Positions 47,775 through 57,512 of a stretch of 64,000 nt of DNA are shown here, piece by piece (positions within the stretch are counted from its first letter, which is position 1; each line of letters opens with the position of its first letter). The stretch covers positions 806,001 to 870,000 of the forward strand of contig JAIXWF010000013.1 in assembly GCA_027482185.1 (NCBI GenBank). The letters are read 5' to 3'. The notes below the pieces were generated by a model, which saw only the letters and a program-made list of their open reading frames with translations, made no database searches and was not told the DNA's origin. Made by a program: the position numbers and the translations under genes. This DNA is from Opitutaceae bacterium (GTDB lineage: Bacteria > Verrucomicrobiota > Verrucomicrobiia > Opitutales > Opitutaceae).

Positions 47775-48893
47775 ATGGATGAACTTCCCGATCTGGCTCC
47801 GTTCGTGCGCCGCCGCGATGAACTCGCGGCGCAGATGGCGGAGCCTTCGTTCTACGGCAATCCGCGGCGCGCGGCCGAGGTCACGCGCGAACACCAGAAG
47901 CTGACGCAGCTGGCGGCCGACCATGCGGCCTGCCGGCGCACGGAACGCGAAATCGCCGAAGCAGTCGCCTTCGGGCGCGACCCCGGGGCGGATCCCGACC
48001 TGCGGGAATTGGCCGCGGCGGAATTGCCGGAGTTGCAACGCCGGCTGGCGGCGCTGCGCGAGGCGGTGCTGCTGGCGATGATCCCGCCGGACCCGACCGA
48101 CTCGCGCAACACGGTGATGGAGATCCGCGCCGGCACGGGCGGCGACGAGGCGAGCCTGTTCGCCGCCGAGCTGTTCCGTATGTATTCGAAATATGCGGAC
48201 GGCCGCGGCTGGAAGATCCAGCCGATGAGCCGCAGCGAGTCCGAGCGCGGCGGTTTCAAGGAAGTCATCTGCCTGATTTCGGGCACCGACGTGTACAAGC
48301 AGCTCAAGTTCGAGAGCGGCGTGCAGCGCGTGCAGCGCGTGCCGGTGACGGAGGCCAACGGCCGGATCCATACCTCGACCGTCACGGTCGCCGTGCTGCC
48401 GGAGGCCGAGGAGGTCGACGTGCACATCGATCCCCAGGACCTCGAGATCACGGTGAGCCGCGCGAGCGGCCCGGGCGGGCAGGGGGTCAATACCACGGAT
48501 TCCGCCGTGCAGATCCTGCACAAGCCGACCGGCTTGATCGTGTCGTGCGCGGACGAGCGTTCCCAGCTGAAGAACAAGGCGCGGGCGATGACGGTGCTGC
48601 GCTCGCGCCTGCTGAAGCGGCGCGAGGACGAGGAGAAGGCGAAGTATGCCGCGGCGCGCCGCAGCCAGATCGGCTCGGGCGACCGCAGCGAGCGGATCCG
48701 GACCTACAATTTCCCGCAGAACCGGCTCACCGACCACCGCATCGGCCTCACCCTGTACAGCCTGCCGCAGGTGATGGAAGGGGCGCTCGATCCCGTGATC
48801 GCGGCGCTGCAGAAAGCCGACTACGAGGAGAAACTCGCGGCGCTCACCGGGCACGACTTCACTCCGGCCCGCACCGCCGGCGCCGACGACTGA
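47775..48893 (+). CDS. prfA: Peptide chain release factor 1
   Basis: A 372-residue release factor that reads UAA and UAG. The stop-codon-recognition tripeptide is Pro190-Val191-Thr192 (PVT, the RF1 type, also found in Thermus), and the catalytic Gly234-Gly235-Gln236 lies in [34 protein letters not shown] and [18 protein letters not shown] are standard RF1 segments. It is separated by one base from prmC, whose product methylates the GGQ glutamine, so the two are surely co-expressed. Confidence 0.97.
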   Translation: MDELPDLAPFVRRRDELAAQMAEPSFYGNPRRAAEVTREHQKLTQLAADHAACRRTEREIAEAVAFGRDPGADPDLRELAAAELPELQRRLAALREAVLLAMIPPDPTDSRNTVMEIRAGTGGDEASLFAAELFRMYSKYADGRGWKIQPMSRSESERGGFKEVICLISGTDVYKQLKFESGVQRVQRVPVTEANGRIHTSTVTVAVLPEAEEVDVHIDPQDLEITVSRASGPGGQGVNTTDSAVQILHKPTGLIVSCADERSQLKNKARAMTVLRSRLLKRREDEEKAKYAAARRSQIGSGDRSERIRTYNFPQNRLTDHRIGLTLYSLPQVMEGALDPVIAALQKADYEEKLAALTGHDFTPARTAGADD

Positions 48894-48894
48894 C

Positions 48895-49746
48895 ATGCTG
48901 ACCGTACTCGAGATCATCAAGCGCACGACCGACTACTTCGCCGGCAAGGGCCTCGAGTCGGCGCGGCTCAACGCGGAACTGCTCGTCGGGCATGCGCTCG
49001 GGCGGAAACGGATGCAGCTCTACATGGAGTTCGAACGGCCGTTGACGGAGGCGGAGTTGGAAAAAATCCGGCCGCTGGTGCGCCGTCGCGCCCAGCACGA
49101 GCCGCTGCAGTACATTGTCGGCGAGACGGAATTCTTCGGCCTGAAGCTGAAGTGCGATCGCCGCGCGCTCATCGCGCGGCCGGAGACGGAGTATCTGGCG
49201 GAGCTCGTGGTCGCGGCACAGCCCTCGCCGGGTCGGATTCTCGATCTGGGCACGGGTTCGGGCGCCTTGGCGCTGGCGTTGGCGAAGGCTTGGCCGGCGG
49301 CGGACGTGACGGCGCTCGATGCGAGTGCCGAGGCGTTGGCGCTGGCGGCCGAAAACGCGGCGGCGAACGGCTTGGCGGGCCGGGTCGCGTTCGTGGTTTC
49401 GGATTGGTTTTCGGCGCTGCCGGCCGGCAGCCGTTACGACCTGATCGTCGCGAATCCGCCCTATCTTTCGGCGGAGGAAACGGCGGCGACCTCGCCGGAG
49501 GTGCGCGGGTTCGAGCCGGCCGCGGCGTTGACGGCGGCGGAAGGCGGCTTGGCGGATCTGCGGAAAATCATCGCGGCCGCGCCGGCGTTTCTGGTGCCGG
49601 GCGGGCTGTTGGCGCTCGAGACCGGTATCGCGCAGCACGCACAGTTGGCCCAACTCGTGGCGGCGGCGGGATTGGAACGGTTCGAATCCCGGACGGACTT
49701 GGCGAAACGCGACCGCTACGTGTTCGCCCGTGCGGGCGGGGCGTAA
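48895..49746 (+). CDS. prmC: Peptide chain release factor N5-glutamine methyltransferase
   Basis: A 283-residue SAM-dependent methyltransferase that modifies the Gln of the release-factor GGQ motif. The SAM-binding motif ILDLGTGSGALALALAKAWP is followed by the substrate motif VANPPYLSAEE (Asn187 onward), which is typical of PrmC/HemK. The N-terminal helical domain (VLEIIKRTTDYFAGKGLESA, LNAELLVGHALG) is also characteristic. It lies directly downstream of its substrate gene prfA. Confidence 0.96.
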   Translation: MLTVLEIIKRTTDYFAGKGLESARLNAELLVGHALGRKRMQLYMEFERPLTEAELEKIRPLVRRRAQHEPLQYIVGETEFFGLKLKCDRRALIARPETEYLAELVVAAQPSPGRILDLGTGSGALALALAKAWPAADVTALDASAEALALAAENAAANGLAGRVAFVVSDWFSALPAGSRYDLIVANPPYLSAEETAATSPEVRGFEPAAALTAAEGGLADLRKIIAAAPAFLVPGGLLALETGIAQHAQLAQLVAAAGLERFESRTDLAKRDRYVFARAGGA

Positions 49747-49773
49747 AAAAGCCCGCGGCGCGGGGCCGCGGGC
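49745..49773 (-). terminator. Intrinsic terminator for the - strand protease gene
   Basis: Read on the - strand: GCCCGCGGC, loop CCCGC, GCCGCGGGC, then six T residues. It overlaps the end of prmC, and there is no T-run on the + side, so it serves the leftward unit. Confidence 0.8.
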
Positions 49774-49797
49774 GCGAAGTCTTGGTCGGAGGCCGGC

Positions 49798-51993
49798 TTA
49801 GCCGCCGGTCACGGCGGTGAGCGGCGGGCGGCTGCTGGCCCACAGTTCCTTGTTTTTGCCGAGGGCGATGGCGTCGCCGACCACGCGGATGGCTTCGCGC
49901 AGATGGATGTCGGCGCGGCTCCAGGAATCGTTTTCTTCGAACGCGTCCTCCTCGTCGTCGTCGTCCTTCTTCGGCGCCTTGATCTTGGGCGGGGGCGGCG
50001 GCCCGAGGAAGTAGGGTTTGTAGGCGAAATCGGACTTCGCGATCGTCTCGCGCTCGGCCTTCATCGCTTTGCGGAACGCGTCGTCCTCGCCCTTCACCCG
50101 CTGGCGTTCGGCGAGGTTCACCGAGATGAGCTTTTGTTCCTGGCGCTGCTTGAAGCGATCGACGTTGCGCCGGAGATAGTCGAACTCGGGCAATTTGGTC
50201 TGCCGGACCGTGCTGGCTTGGCGGAGGGGATCGAGCACCTTGGCCTCGAGCGGCTTGCCGTCGAAGAAACTGGTCGGGATTTGGTCCCAGACGAGGGCGC
50301 GCTGCAGGTCCGATTCGCCGACCGGGAGGAACTCGTCGATCGAGGGCAGGGTGATGTCGGGGATCACGCCCTTGAGTTGGGTCGAGGCGCCGCTCGGGAG
50401 ATAGTATTTCTGGATCGTGAACTTGGCCGCGCCGGTCTTCTGCGGCGAAAGCGCGAGGGCGCGCGCGATGTTCTTCATCTCGATGACCTGCTGGACCGAA
50501 CCTTTGCCGTGGGTCGAACTGGTGCCGACGACGATGGCCCGGCCATAGTTCTGGAGCGCGCCGGTGACGATCTCGGACGCGGAGGCGGAGAAGCGGTCGA
50601 CGAGGACGGCGAGCGGACCGGCGTAGGCGACGCCGGCCTTGTTGTCGTTGTCGACCTGGATTTCGCCGTTGTAATTTTTGACCTGCACGATCGGGCCCTT
50701 TTCGACGAAGAGACCGGCAAGTTCGATCGCCTCCTGGAGGAAGCCGCCGCCGTTGCGCCGGAGGTCGAGGACGAGGCCCTGGATGCCGGCCTGCTTGAGC
50801 TGCTCGATCAGGCGCGCGACATCGCGGGTGGCGGTGGTCTTCTCGGCGTCGGTGTCGCCGTCGTCCGCCGGGCCGTAGAACGAAGGCAGGTTGATCACGC
50901 CGATGGGCTGGATTTTGCCGTCGGCATCCGGCAGATCGAAGACGGCGCCGCGGGCGCGGGCGCTGTTGAGTTTCACGGTGTCGCGCGTGATCACGATCTG
51001 CTTGCGGACGGAAGAGTCGGTGGCGTCGCCGGGTTGGACGGTGAGGTGGACCTGCGAGCCCTTTTGGCCGCGGATCATGTCGACGATCTTGCGCAGCTTC
51101 ATGCCGAGGACCTCGACGGGTTCGGCGCCGCCCTGGCTGACGGCGATGATCTTGTCGTTGGGCTTCAGCTGGCGGTCGAGATCGGCCGGGCCGCCGGGCA
51201 CGATCTCCCGCACGATGCACTGGTCGTCCTCGAGCCCGAGGACGGCGCCGATGCCGACGAGCTGGAGCTTCATCTGGATGCCGAATTCCTCGTAGGTGGA
51301 GGCGGAGAAGTAGCTCGAGTGCGGGTCGTAGAGGCGGGCGATGGTGGAAAGGAACAGCTCGGCGAGGTCGCTGCCCTCGATCTCGGACAGGTTCTTCAGC
51401 ATGCGCTCGTAGCGTTTGCGGACGTTGGCCTTGGCTTCGTCGGCCGATTTTTTGTTCAGGAGTTCCTCGACGATCTCGAATTTCAGGCGCTTGCGCCACA
51501 GGTCGTCGGCGGCGGCCGCGTTGGCGGGCCATTCGGATTTGGCCCGGTCGCGTCGGTAGGTCTCGTTCGTGGTGAGATCGAAATCCTTCTTCAGTTCTTC
51601 CATGATCCACGCCACGCGGGCTTCGACGCGCGTCTGGTAGACGTAGAAAATTTCGTAGGCCGCGTTGATGTTCCCGAGGAAGGCGGTGTTGTAATAGATG
51701 TTCTGGCCGTAGTCGGCCATGAACTTGGCGCGGTCGGTGCCGAGGAAGAACAGCCGCTGGCCGTCGAGATCGCCCATGTAATCGGGCACGACCTCGGAGT
51801 AGAGCGGGGGGCGGACGTTGTCGCGGTTGATGTGCGCCTGCTCGAGCACGCGGACGAGGGTGCTGGCTTCCTGCGCGAGCGTGGTGGAAGTCGAGAACTG
51901 TTTGCGCTCGCCGACCGCCGCCCCTGCCGGGACCGACGCGAGACCGAGGGCGAGCAGCAGGCCGAGAGAGCGGAGACCGGGGACGCGAATCAT
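49798..51993 (-). CDS. prc: C-terminal processing (tail-specific) protease, S41 family
   Basis: A 731-residue exported serine protease (signal peptide about 1-25). The N-terminal helical part (DGQRLFFLGTDRAKF and onward) and long C-terminal region follow the E. coli Prc/Tsp layout. A PDZ domain (about 230-320, VGIGAVLGLEDDQCIVREIVPGGPADLDRQLKPND) precedes the S41 core with GLVLDLRRNGGGFLQEAI. The Ser-Lys dyad is Ser471 in FSASASEIV and Lys497 in STHGKGSVQ. It degrades or trims periplasmic proteins from the C-terminus. The acidic tract KKDDDDEEDAFEEND near the end is unusual. It follows the rhomboid gene by 57 bases on the same strand. Confidence 0.95.
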   Translation of the reverse strand: MIRVPGLRSLGLLLALGLASVPAGAAVGERKQFSTSTTLAQEASTLVRVLEQAHINRDNVRPPLYSEVVPDYMGDLDGQRLFFLGTDRAKFMADYGQNIYYNTAFLGNINAAYEIFYVYQTRVEARVAWIMEELKKDFDLTTNETYRRDRAKSEWPANAAAADDLWRKRLKFEIVEELLNKKSADEAKANVRKRYERMLKNLSEIEGSDLAELFLSTIARLYDPHSSYFSASTYEEFGIQMKLQLVGIGAVLGLEDDQCIVREIVPGGPADLDRQLKPNDKIIAVSQGGAEPVEVLGMKLRKIVDMIRGQKGSQVHLTVQPGDATDSSVRKQIVITRDTVKLNSARARGAVFDLPDADGKIQPIGVINLPSFYGPADDGDTDAEKTTATRDVARLIEQLKQAGIQGLVLDLRRNGGGFLQEAIELAGLFVEKGPIVQVKNYNGEIQVDNDNKAGVAYAGPLAVLVDRFSASASEIVTGALQNYGRAIVVGTSSTHGKGSVQQVIEMKNIARALALSPQKTGAAKFTIQKYYLPSGASTQLKGVIPDITLPSIDEFLPVGESDLQRALVWDQIPTSFFDGKPLEAKVLDPLRQASTVRQTKLPEFDYLRRNVDRFKQRQEQKLISVNLAERQRVKGEDDAFRKAMKAERETIAKSDFAYKPYFLGPPPPPKIKAPKKDDDDEEDAFEENDSWSRADIHLREAIRVVGDAIALGKNKELWASSRPPLTAVTGG

Positions 51994-52050
51994 GATTGGG
52001 TAAGAGGGCGCGGGGCGGGAATTGTTTCGAAATATGTCGGCCGGACCGGT

Positions 52051-52968
52051 TCAGCGGCGGCTGAGTTGGTCGCGGGCCTCGGCGAGCAGACGCTTCTCGT
52101 CGGCGGTGAGGGAGGCGAGACCGTGGCTGTTGATCTTGTCGAGAATGCGGTCGGCCTCGGCCCGGAGATCGACCCGCGCCGGCGGCGCGACGTCGGGCAA
52201 AGATTCGGCGGCGCTTTCCGCGGCGGCGGCGGGGCGCTGCGCCGGCTGCAGCCAGCGCGGGAGCTCGGTTGCCGGACGGTCGGGCGAACCCAGGGCCCAG
52301 CGGCCGTGGTGGATGAAACGGAAGTAGGCGAGTCCGGTGACGATGCCGCCGAGGTGGGACGAACTCGCCGGCTCGATGCCGAAGGGCAGGGCCGAACCGA
52401 AGACCTCGTGCGCGAATCCCACCAAGACCACGGCGCCGAGGCCGAGGGCGATCTGCCGCGGCGTGAGGGTGACGGGAAAAACGAAGAAGAGCAAAAACTG
52501 GAGGGGCTGCCGCGGGTAAAGGCAGGCATAGACGGTCAGCAGGGCGAAGACCGCGCCGGTCGCGCCGCACAACGTCTCGCCGGCTCCGGGTGTGTGGTGC
52601 ACGGCGAGCCACATCAGCCCGCCGACCACGGTCGCAACGGCAAAGATGCCGTAGAACCGGATCGCGCCGAGGAACGGCAGCAACTCGCGGCCGAGGAAGT
52701 ACAGCGCGAGCGCATTGCCGACGAGGTGGAACAGGAACGCGGTGCTGTGGAAAAACGGATACGTGAACAGCGTCCAGACCCAGCCCGCGCGGAAGGTGTC
52801 GAAGCCGAGGGTCAGGAATTTTTCCACTTCGCCCCGCCCTCCGAGCCAAGGCGACCCGAGCAGGAATTGGACGGCGAAACCGGCGACGAGCGCGCAGATC
52901 AGCCAGGTGAGCGACGACGTTTTCTCATGTTCGTAATCGTCGCGCAGGTAGGGCCGTTCCGAAGGCAT
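52051..52968 (-). CDS. Rhomboid-family membrane protein with Thr replacing the catalytic Ser
   Basis: A 305-residue inner-membrane protein with at least six membrane segments (about 20-215) and a charged cytoplasmic-type C-tail (about 240-305). The rhomboid core is present: FHLVGNALALYFLG (His81, Asn85), a GxxxG-rich helix, and SSSHLGGIVTG with the His205 of the catalytic dyad. The nucleophile position reads CGATGAVFALL, so Thr137 (codon ACC) stands where active rhomboids have Ser in GxSG. It may be an inactive pseudo-rhomboid or a Thr protease. The start at 52968 (MPSERPYL) is preferred; the longer frame adds a basic stretch reaching into the ferredoxin promoter. Confidence 0.88.
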   Translation of the reverse strand: MPSERPYLRDDYEHEKTSSLTWLICALVAGFAVQFLLGSPWLGGRGEVEKFLTLGFDTFRAGWVWTLFTYPFFHSTAFLFHLVGNALALYFLGRELLPFLGAIRFYGIFAVATVVGGLMWLAVHHTPGAGETLCGATGAVFALLTVYACLYPRQPLQFLLFFVFPVTLTPRQIALGLGAVVLVGFAHEVFGSALPFGIEPASSSHLGGIVTGLAYFRFIHHGRWALGSPDRPATELPRWLQPAQRPAAAAESAAESLPDVAPPARVDLRAEADRILDKINSHGLASLTADEKRLLAEARDQLSRR

Positions 52969-53063
52969 TGCTGCGACCGTAGCGGTGATGCCTCCAAACA
53001 CAAGCCGGCGGTCGGTGCGCGCGGGGCGAATTGCGCCGCGGCGCCGCGATTCGGGGAGGCCGC

Positions 53064-53092
53064 TTGACAGGTACCGCGATTGATCTCTTCCT
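53064..53092 (+). promoter_or_regulatory. Candidate promoter of the ferredoxin gene
   Basis: TTGACA at 53064-53069 with a weak -10 region (TCTTCC) near 53086-53091. Transcription would start close to 53100, leaving a leader of only a few bases before the ATG at 53106. Confidence 0.4.
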
Positions 53093-53105
53093 GCGGTCAC
53101 CCTCT

Positions 53106-53342
53106 ATGGCGAACAAGAACGACAAATGGGCCCCGAACACTCCGGGAAAATTCTATGTGGATCAGCAGTGCATCGACTGCGATCTCTGCCGTGAAACGGC
53201 GCCGTCGTTCTTCACGCGCCACGACGAGGGCGGTTACTCTTTCGTGCACAAGCAGCCGACCTCCGAAGAGGAAATCGCGCAGTGCATGGAGGCGCTCGAG
53301 GGCTGCCCCGTCGAAGCCATCGGCAACGACGGCGACGAATAA
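53106..53342 (+). CDS. Ferredoxin, single [4Fe-4S] cluster
   Basis: A 78-residue soluble electron carrier. The cluster ligands are Cys22, Cys25 and Cys28 (CIDCDLC) and Cys67 in the GCPVEAIG motif, as in monocluster ferredoxins of the Bacillus/Fer type. The spacing leaves room for only one cluster; an extra Cys60 is present. The protein is acidic. ATG 53106 is chosen because it starts the natural N-terminus MANKNDKW. The gene is monocistronic between a TTGACA promoter and a good terminator; the redox partner is unknown. Confidence 0.93.
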   Translation: MANKNDKWAPNTPGKFYVDQQCIDCDLCRETAPSFFTRHDEGGYSFVHKQPTSEEEIAQCMEALEGCPVEAIGNDGDE

Positions 53343-53369
53343 GCCGTACCGCCCGCAGAATTTCCCGAC

Positions 53370-53402
53370 CCCGGGCCGCAAGGCGCCGGGGTTTCTTTTT
53401 TG
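53370..53402 (+). terminator. Intrinsic terminator after ferredoxin
   Basis: CCCCGG-GCC, GCAA tetraloop, GGC-G-CCGGGG (one bulged G), followed by TTTCTTTTTT. Confidence 0.8.
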
Positions 53403-53528
53403 GCAACGTCCGGCCGCGGGGTACGGGGGCGCGGCCGGGTACCGATTGCGGTATTGTTAAGCGCGTGAAGGATTTTGTCTGAACAAGAGACTTGTTTCCG
53501 CGGGCGTTCCGGTTAGCGACTCGGCGGA

Positions 53529-55358
53529 ATGAATTCGGGTTTGCGGATTTTTCTCATGGTCCTGCCGGTCGCGGTCGCGGCGGAGGACGCCGTGCGGTTG
53601 CCGGAGTTCGGCGTCAATTCGCCGCGGATCTCGAACCAAGTGCCGGTCGGCACCTTCGCCATGCCGGTCTCGGCCCTGCGGTACGATCCGCGCGTCGACC
53701 TGCACGGCCGCAACCTCGCGGAAGCCCAGGCCGACGTGACGGTGCGCGGCGGGATCTTTGAGAACACGGGTTTTCAGGTCGGGGCCGTGACGCTCGGCGA
53801 CCCGCAAACCGGGCACTATTTCGCGGAGATTCCGATCGCGCCGGCGATGCTGACGGCGCCTGTGCTGACGACGGGCGCGGATTTGGCGCTCGGAGCGGCG
53901 AACGCCACGGCGGGAGCCATCGCCCAGCACTGGCGGCCGATCCGGAGCGGCGGCAGTATTTCGGCGGCGCTCGGGACCGACGGCCTCGTGCGGGGCGAGG
54001 TCCACGCCGGCGCGGCGCTGGCGGAGGCGTTCGGCGGCCGCGGACTCTGGGCCGACGTGGCGGTCGCGCATTCGTCGGCGGACGGATCTTTGCCCTACGG
54101 CGAAAGCCGGTTCGACCGCGCCAACGTGCGGCTGCAGGCGCGCGATGCGCGGAGCCAGACGGATCTGTTCGCCGGCTATCAGGCGAAGTTCTTCGGCTGG
54201 CCCAACCTGTACACGCCGTTCAATTCGAACGAAACCGAGAACCTGCAGACGGTCCTGATCGCCCTCAATCACCGCGCGACGTTCGGCTCCGGCGAATTTG
54301 TCGAGGCGGGCGCCTTCCATCGGCGGCACCGCGACGACTACGCCTTCAACCGCTTTGCCCCGGTCGGGCCCGTGCATCCGTTCCAGCACACGACGTGGCT
54401 GACGGGCGCGGCGTTGTCGGCGCGGCGCAGCTGGGGCGAGTGGTTCGTGAACGCGCGCGCCGAGGCGGCCGCGGACCGGCTGCGTTCGACGGCGCTGACC
54501 TTCGGCCGGTTCAACACCCGCACGACCGGCCGGCTGGCGATCGTGCCGGAGCGCACGTGGCGGGCGGCGGACGGCGGCGCCAACCGGCTTCGTCTCGGCG
54601 CCACCTACGACGATTCGAACCGCGATCGCGCCGCGCTCCTGCCGGTCGCGGAGTGGACGCGGGACTTCGCCGGCGGCGCTTTGCGCCAGGTTCGCCTCGG
54701 CTTCGCGGGCTCGTCGCAGATCCCGACCTACACGGCGCTGAATTCCAACGGCGCCGCGGGTTTGTTCCGCGGCAATGCCAACCTCGGGCGCCAGATTTCT
54801 CGCAACGGCGAACTTGCCGCCGTGGTCGCGGCGGGCGGCTGGACGGGCGAGGCGGCGTTGTTTGCGCGGCGCGATACCGCGCTCGTCGACTGGACCTTCC
54901 GGCGCGGCGTTACGGCGCGGACGGCCAACGCCGTCGACCTTGAAACCGCCGGTGCCGAAGTGGTCGCGCGGCGCGAGTGGAGCCGCGGGGAGGTGGTGCT
55001 CGGCTACACGGCGTTGACCAAGGATCCCGATTACCGCGGGGCGGCGGCCGACGCGAGTTTCTACGCGCTCAACTATGCGCGCCATCGCCTGACGGCGGCC
55101 GTGACGCTGCGGCTGACCCCGGAGTTCACGTTGCGGCTGGACAATGTGCTGCAGCGTCAGGCGGCGAATCTGCTCCGCACCGTCGGCGGCGACCGGGCCT
55201 TTCTCACCGGAGCGGGCTTGGCCTACCGGCCGGCGGCGTGGCGCGGCACGGAGTTTTCGGTGCAGGCGGAAAACCTTTGGAGCGAAACTTTCCAAGCCGT
55301 GCCCGCGGTGCCGGCGGCGAAGCGGCAGGTCGCGGTCGGCGTCACGCGCGTGTGGTAA
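53529..55358 (+). CDS. TonB-dependent receptor-like outer-membrane protein, small (BtuB-sized)
   Basis: A 609-residue outer-membrane protein with a short signal peptide (about 1-17). The plug region includes VSALRYDPRVDLHGRNLAEAQADVTVRGG, then a barrel of alternating aromatic/polar strands (GEVHAGAALAEAFGG, NVRLQARDARSQTDLFAGYQAKFFG, FTLRLDNVLQR) ending in VGVTRVW with a terminal Trp. The size and plug style resemble vitamin B12 or metal-chelate receptors rather than SusC. No cobalamin riboswitch is visible in the 120 bases upstream. The substrate is unknown. Its stop is 51 bases before the oligopeptidase gene. Confidence 0.8.
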   Translation: MNSGLRIFLMVLPVAVAAEDAVRLPEFGVNSPRISNQVPVGTFAMPVSALRYDPRVDLHGRNLAEAQADVTVRGGIFENTGFQVGAVTLGDPQTGHYFAEIPIAPAMLTAPVLTTGADLALGAANATAGAIAQHWRPIRSGGSISAALGTDGLVRGEVHAGAALAEAFGGRGLWADVAVAHSSADGSLPYGESRFDRANVRLQARDARSQTDLFAGYQAKFFGWPNLYTPFNSNETENLQTVLIALNHRATFGSGEFVEAGAFHRRHRDDYAFNRFAPVGPVHPFQHTTWLTGAALSARRSWGEWFVNARAEAAADRLRSTALTFGRFNTRTTGRLAIVPERTWRAADGGANRLRLGATYDDSNRDRAALLPVAEWTRDFAGGALRQVRLGFAGSSQIPTYTALNSNGAAGLFRGNANLGRQISRNGELAAVVAAGGWTGEAALFARRDTALVDWTFRRGVTARTANAVDLETAGAEVVARREWSRGEVVLGYTALTKDPDYRGAAADASFYALNYARHRLTAAVTLRLTPEFTLRLDNVLQRQAANLLRTVGGDRAFLTGAGLAYRPAAWRGTEFSVQAENLWSETFQAVPAVPAAKRQVAVGVTRVW

Positions 55359-55374
55359 GGCGCGGCAAAGCGGT

Positions 55375-55403
55375 TTGACATTGCGCGGCCGGGGGCCGTC
55401 CTG
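55375..55403 (+). promoter_or_regulatory. Candidate -35 box before the oligopeptidase gene
   Basis: TTGACA at 55375-55380 lies 35 bases before the ATG at 55410. A -10 at normal spacing (GTCCTG) is poor. If real, the transcript would be leaderless or nearly so. Confidence 0.3.
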
Positions 55404-55409
55404 CGCCCG

Positions 55410-57461
55410 ATGGAGCCGAATCCGTTTCTCGATCCCGCCTTTCACATCCGTTGGTCCGCGCTGGTGCCCGAAGCGATCGGGCCCGCGATCGACGCGGCAC
55501 TGGCCGACGCGGCGGCGCGGGTGGACCGGATCGCGAACCAGGAGGTGGCGGCGGTGACGTGGGCATCGACGTTCCTCGCGCTCGAGGAAGCGACCGAGGG
55601 GCTGAACGCGGCCTGGGGCAAAATCACGCACCTGCAATCCGTCGCCGACGCGCCCGCCCTGCGCGAGGCGCACAACGCGGCGCTGCCGAAGGTGTCCGCG
55701 TTCCTCGCCGGCATCCCGCTGCGGTCCGACCTCTGGCTGCGGCTCAAGGCGTTTGCGGACTCGCCGGCCGCGGGCTCCGTTCAAGGCGTTCACCGGCGTC
55801 TGCTCGAGGAAACCCTGAAAGACTTCCGGCAGGCGGGCGCCGATCTGCCCGCGCCGGAACGCCGCCGGCTCGAAGCGCTGCAGGCCGAACTTGCGCAGGT
55901 CACGCAGAAGTACGGCGAGAACGTGCTCGATGCGACGAACGCCTGGGAATTGATCGTGACCGACGAGGCGCGTTTGGCGGGCCTGCCCGAACAGGCCAAG
56001 GCAGCGGCCCGCGCCTCCGCGGCCGCGAAGGGCAAGGAAGGCTGGCGCTTCACGCTGCAGGCGCCGTCGGCCGAGCCGTTCATGACCTACCTCGAGGATG
56101 CGGCGCTGCGGCGGGAGATGTGGCAGGCCTCGGTGGCGGTCGCGGCCCAGGCGCCGTACGACAACGGTCCGTTTGTGGCGCGGATTCTCGAGCTGCGGGC
56201 CGAGAAGGCGCGCCTGCTCGGGCAGGCAAACTTCGCCGACCTCGTGCTCGCGCGGCGCATGGCGGGATCGGCGGAGCGCGCACTCGCGTTCGTGACGGAC
56301 CTGCAGGGGCGGGCGGCGGCGGCGTTTGCCCGCGAGGTCCGGGAACTGGAGGAATTCAAGGCCGCCCGCAGCGGCGGTCCGGCGGCGCGGTTGGCGCCCT
56401 GGGAGTTGCTCTACTGGGCGGAAAAGCTGCGCCGCACGCAGTACGATTTCGACGAGGAGGCGCTGCGGCCGTATTTCCCGTTGCCGGGCGTGTTGGCGGG
56501 GATGTTCGAAATCGTGCACCGCATCTTCGGGCTGCGCGTGACCGAGCTTCCGGCCGGGACGGCGGAGGTGTGGCACCCCGAGGTGCGATTCTACGACGTG
56601 CACGATGCGGCGGGACGGCACGTCGGTTCGTTCTACGCCGATTGGCATCCGCGCGAGGCGAAGCGCGGCGGCGCATGGATGAACTATCTCATCACGGGCG
56701 GCCCGCGGCCCGACGGCACCCGGGCCCCGCACCTCGGCTTGATGTGCGGCAACATGACGCCGCCGGCCGACGGCCGGCCCGCGCTGCTCTCGCATCGCGA
56801 GGTCGAGACCGTGTTCCACGAATTCGGCCACCTGCTGCACCACCTGTTGGGCGAGGTGCCGGTGAAGTCGCTCAACGGCACGAACGTCGCCTGGGACTTC
56901 GTCGAGTTGCCGTCGCAGATCATGGAAAACTGGTGCTGGGAGCGCGAGAGCCTCGACCTGTTTGCGCGCCACCACGAAACGGGCGCGGCCATCCCGGAGG
57001 AGCTGTTCCGCCGGCTGACCGCGGCGAAAAATTTCCGCACCGCGACCGCGACGCTGCGGCAGATCGCGTTCGCGAAGATGGACCTGCTCCTGCACCTGCG
57101 GCCGCTCGCGGCGGCGGAAGCGGCGGACATCGAGGCGACGGTGCGGCCGTGGGTGGCGGATTGCCTGGTGCCGACCGAGCCGCCGGCGCCCACGATCGTT
57201 AAACGGTTCAACCATCTGTTTTCCGATCCCGTGGGCTACGCCGCCGGCTACTACTCGTACAAGTGGGCGGAGGTGCTCGAGGCGGATGCGTTCACGCGTT
57301 TCAAGCGCGAGGGACTCTTCAGCGCGACGGTGGGCGCGGATTTCGTGCGGCACATTCTCAGCCGCGGCAACGCGGAGGATCCGATGGTGCTGTACCGCGG
57401 CTTCATGGGCCGGGAGCCGGACCTCAACGCGCTGCTGCGCCGCGCCGGGCTGGCGGCGTGA
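55410..57461 (+). CDS. prlC: M3-family oligopeptidase (oligopeptidase A-like)
   Basis: A 683-residue cytoplasmic zinc metallopeptidase that cleaves short peptides, including degraded signal peptides. The zinc site is His470-Glu471-Phe-Gly-His474 in [13 protein letters not shown], with the downstream Glu in [15 protein letters not shown]. The helical N-terminal half (about 1-200) and the [15 protein letters not shown] segment near the C-terminus match oligopeptidase A. The length is normal. It could be co-transcribed with the preceding receptor gene or use its own TTGACA box. Confidence 0.95.
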   Translation: MEPNPFLDPAFHIRWSALVPEAIGPAIDAALADAAARVDRIANQEVAAVTWASTFLALEEATEGLNAAWGKITHLQSVADAPALREAHNAALPKVSAFLAGIPLRSDLWLRLKAFADSPAAGSVQGVHRRLLEETLKDFRQAGADLPAPERRRLEALQAELAQVTQKYGENVLDATNAWELIVTDEARLAGLPEQAKAAARASAAAKGKEGWRFTLQAPSAEPFMTYLEDAALRREMWQASVAVAAQAPYDNGPFVARILELRAEKARLLGQANFADLVLARRMAGSAERALAFVTDLQGRAAAAFAREVRELEEFKAARSGGPAARLAPWELLYWAEKLRRTQYDFDEEALRPYFPLPGVLAGMFEIVHRIFGLRVTELPAGTAEVWHPEVRFYDVHDAAGRHVGSFYADWHPREAKRGGAWMNYLITGGPRPDGTRAPHLGLMCGNMTPPADGRPALLSHREVETVFHEFGHLLHHLLGEVPVKSLNGTNVAWDFVELPSQIMENWCWERESLDLFARHHETGAAIPEELFRRLTAAKNFRTATATLRQIAFAKMDLLLHLRPLAAAEAADIEATVRPWVADCLVPTEPPAPTIVKRFNHLFSDPVGYAAGYYSYKWAEVLEADAFTRFKREGLFSATVGADFVRHILSRGNAEDPMVLYRGFMGREPDLNALLRRAGLAA

Positions 57462-57512
57462 CGTGAAATTTGTTCGCCCCCGGCGCGGGCCCCGGGTTCG
57501 ACTCGCGGTCCT

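Noticed and set aside
53403-53528. Cobalamin riboswitch upstream of the BtuB-sized receptor
   Set aside because: No B12-box-like sequence or suitable multi-stem fold is visible in the 126 bases.
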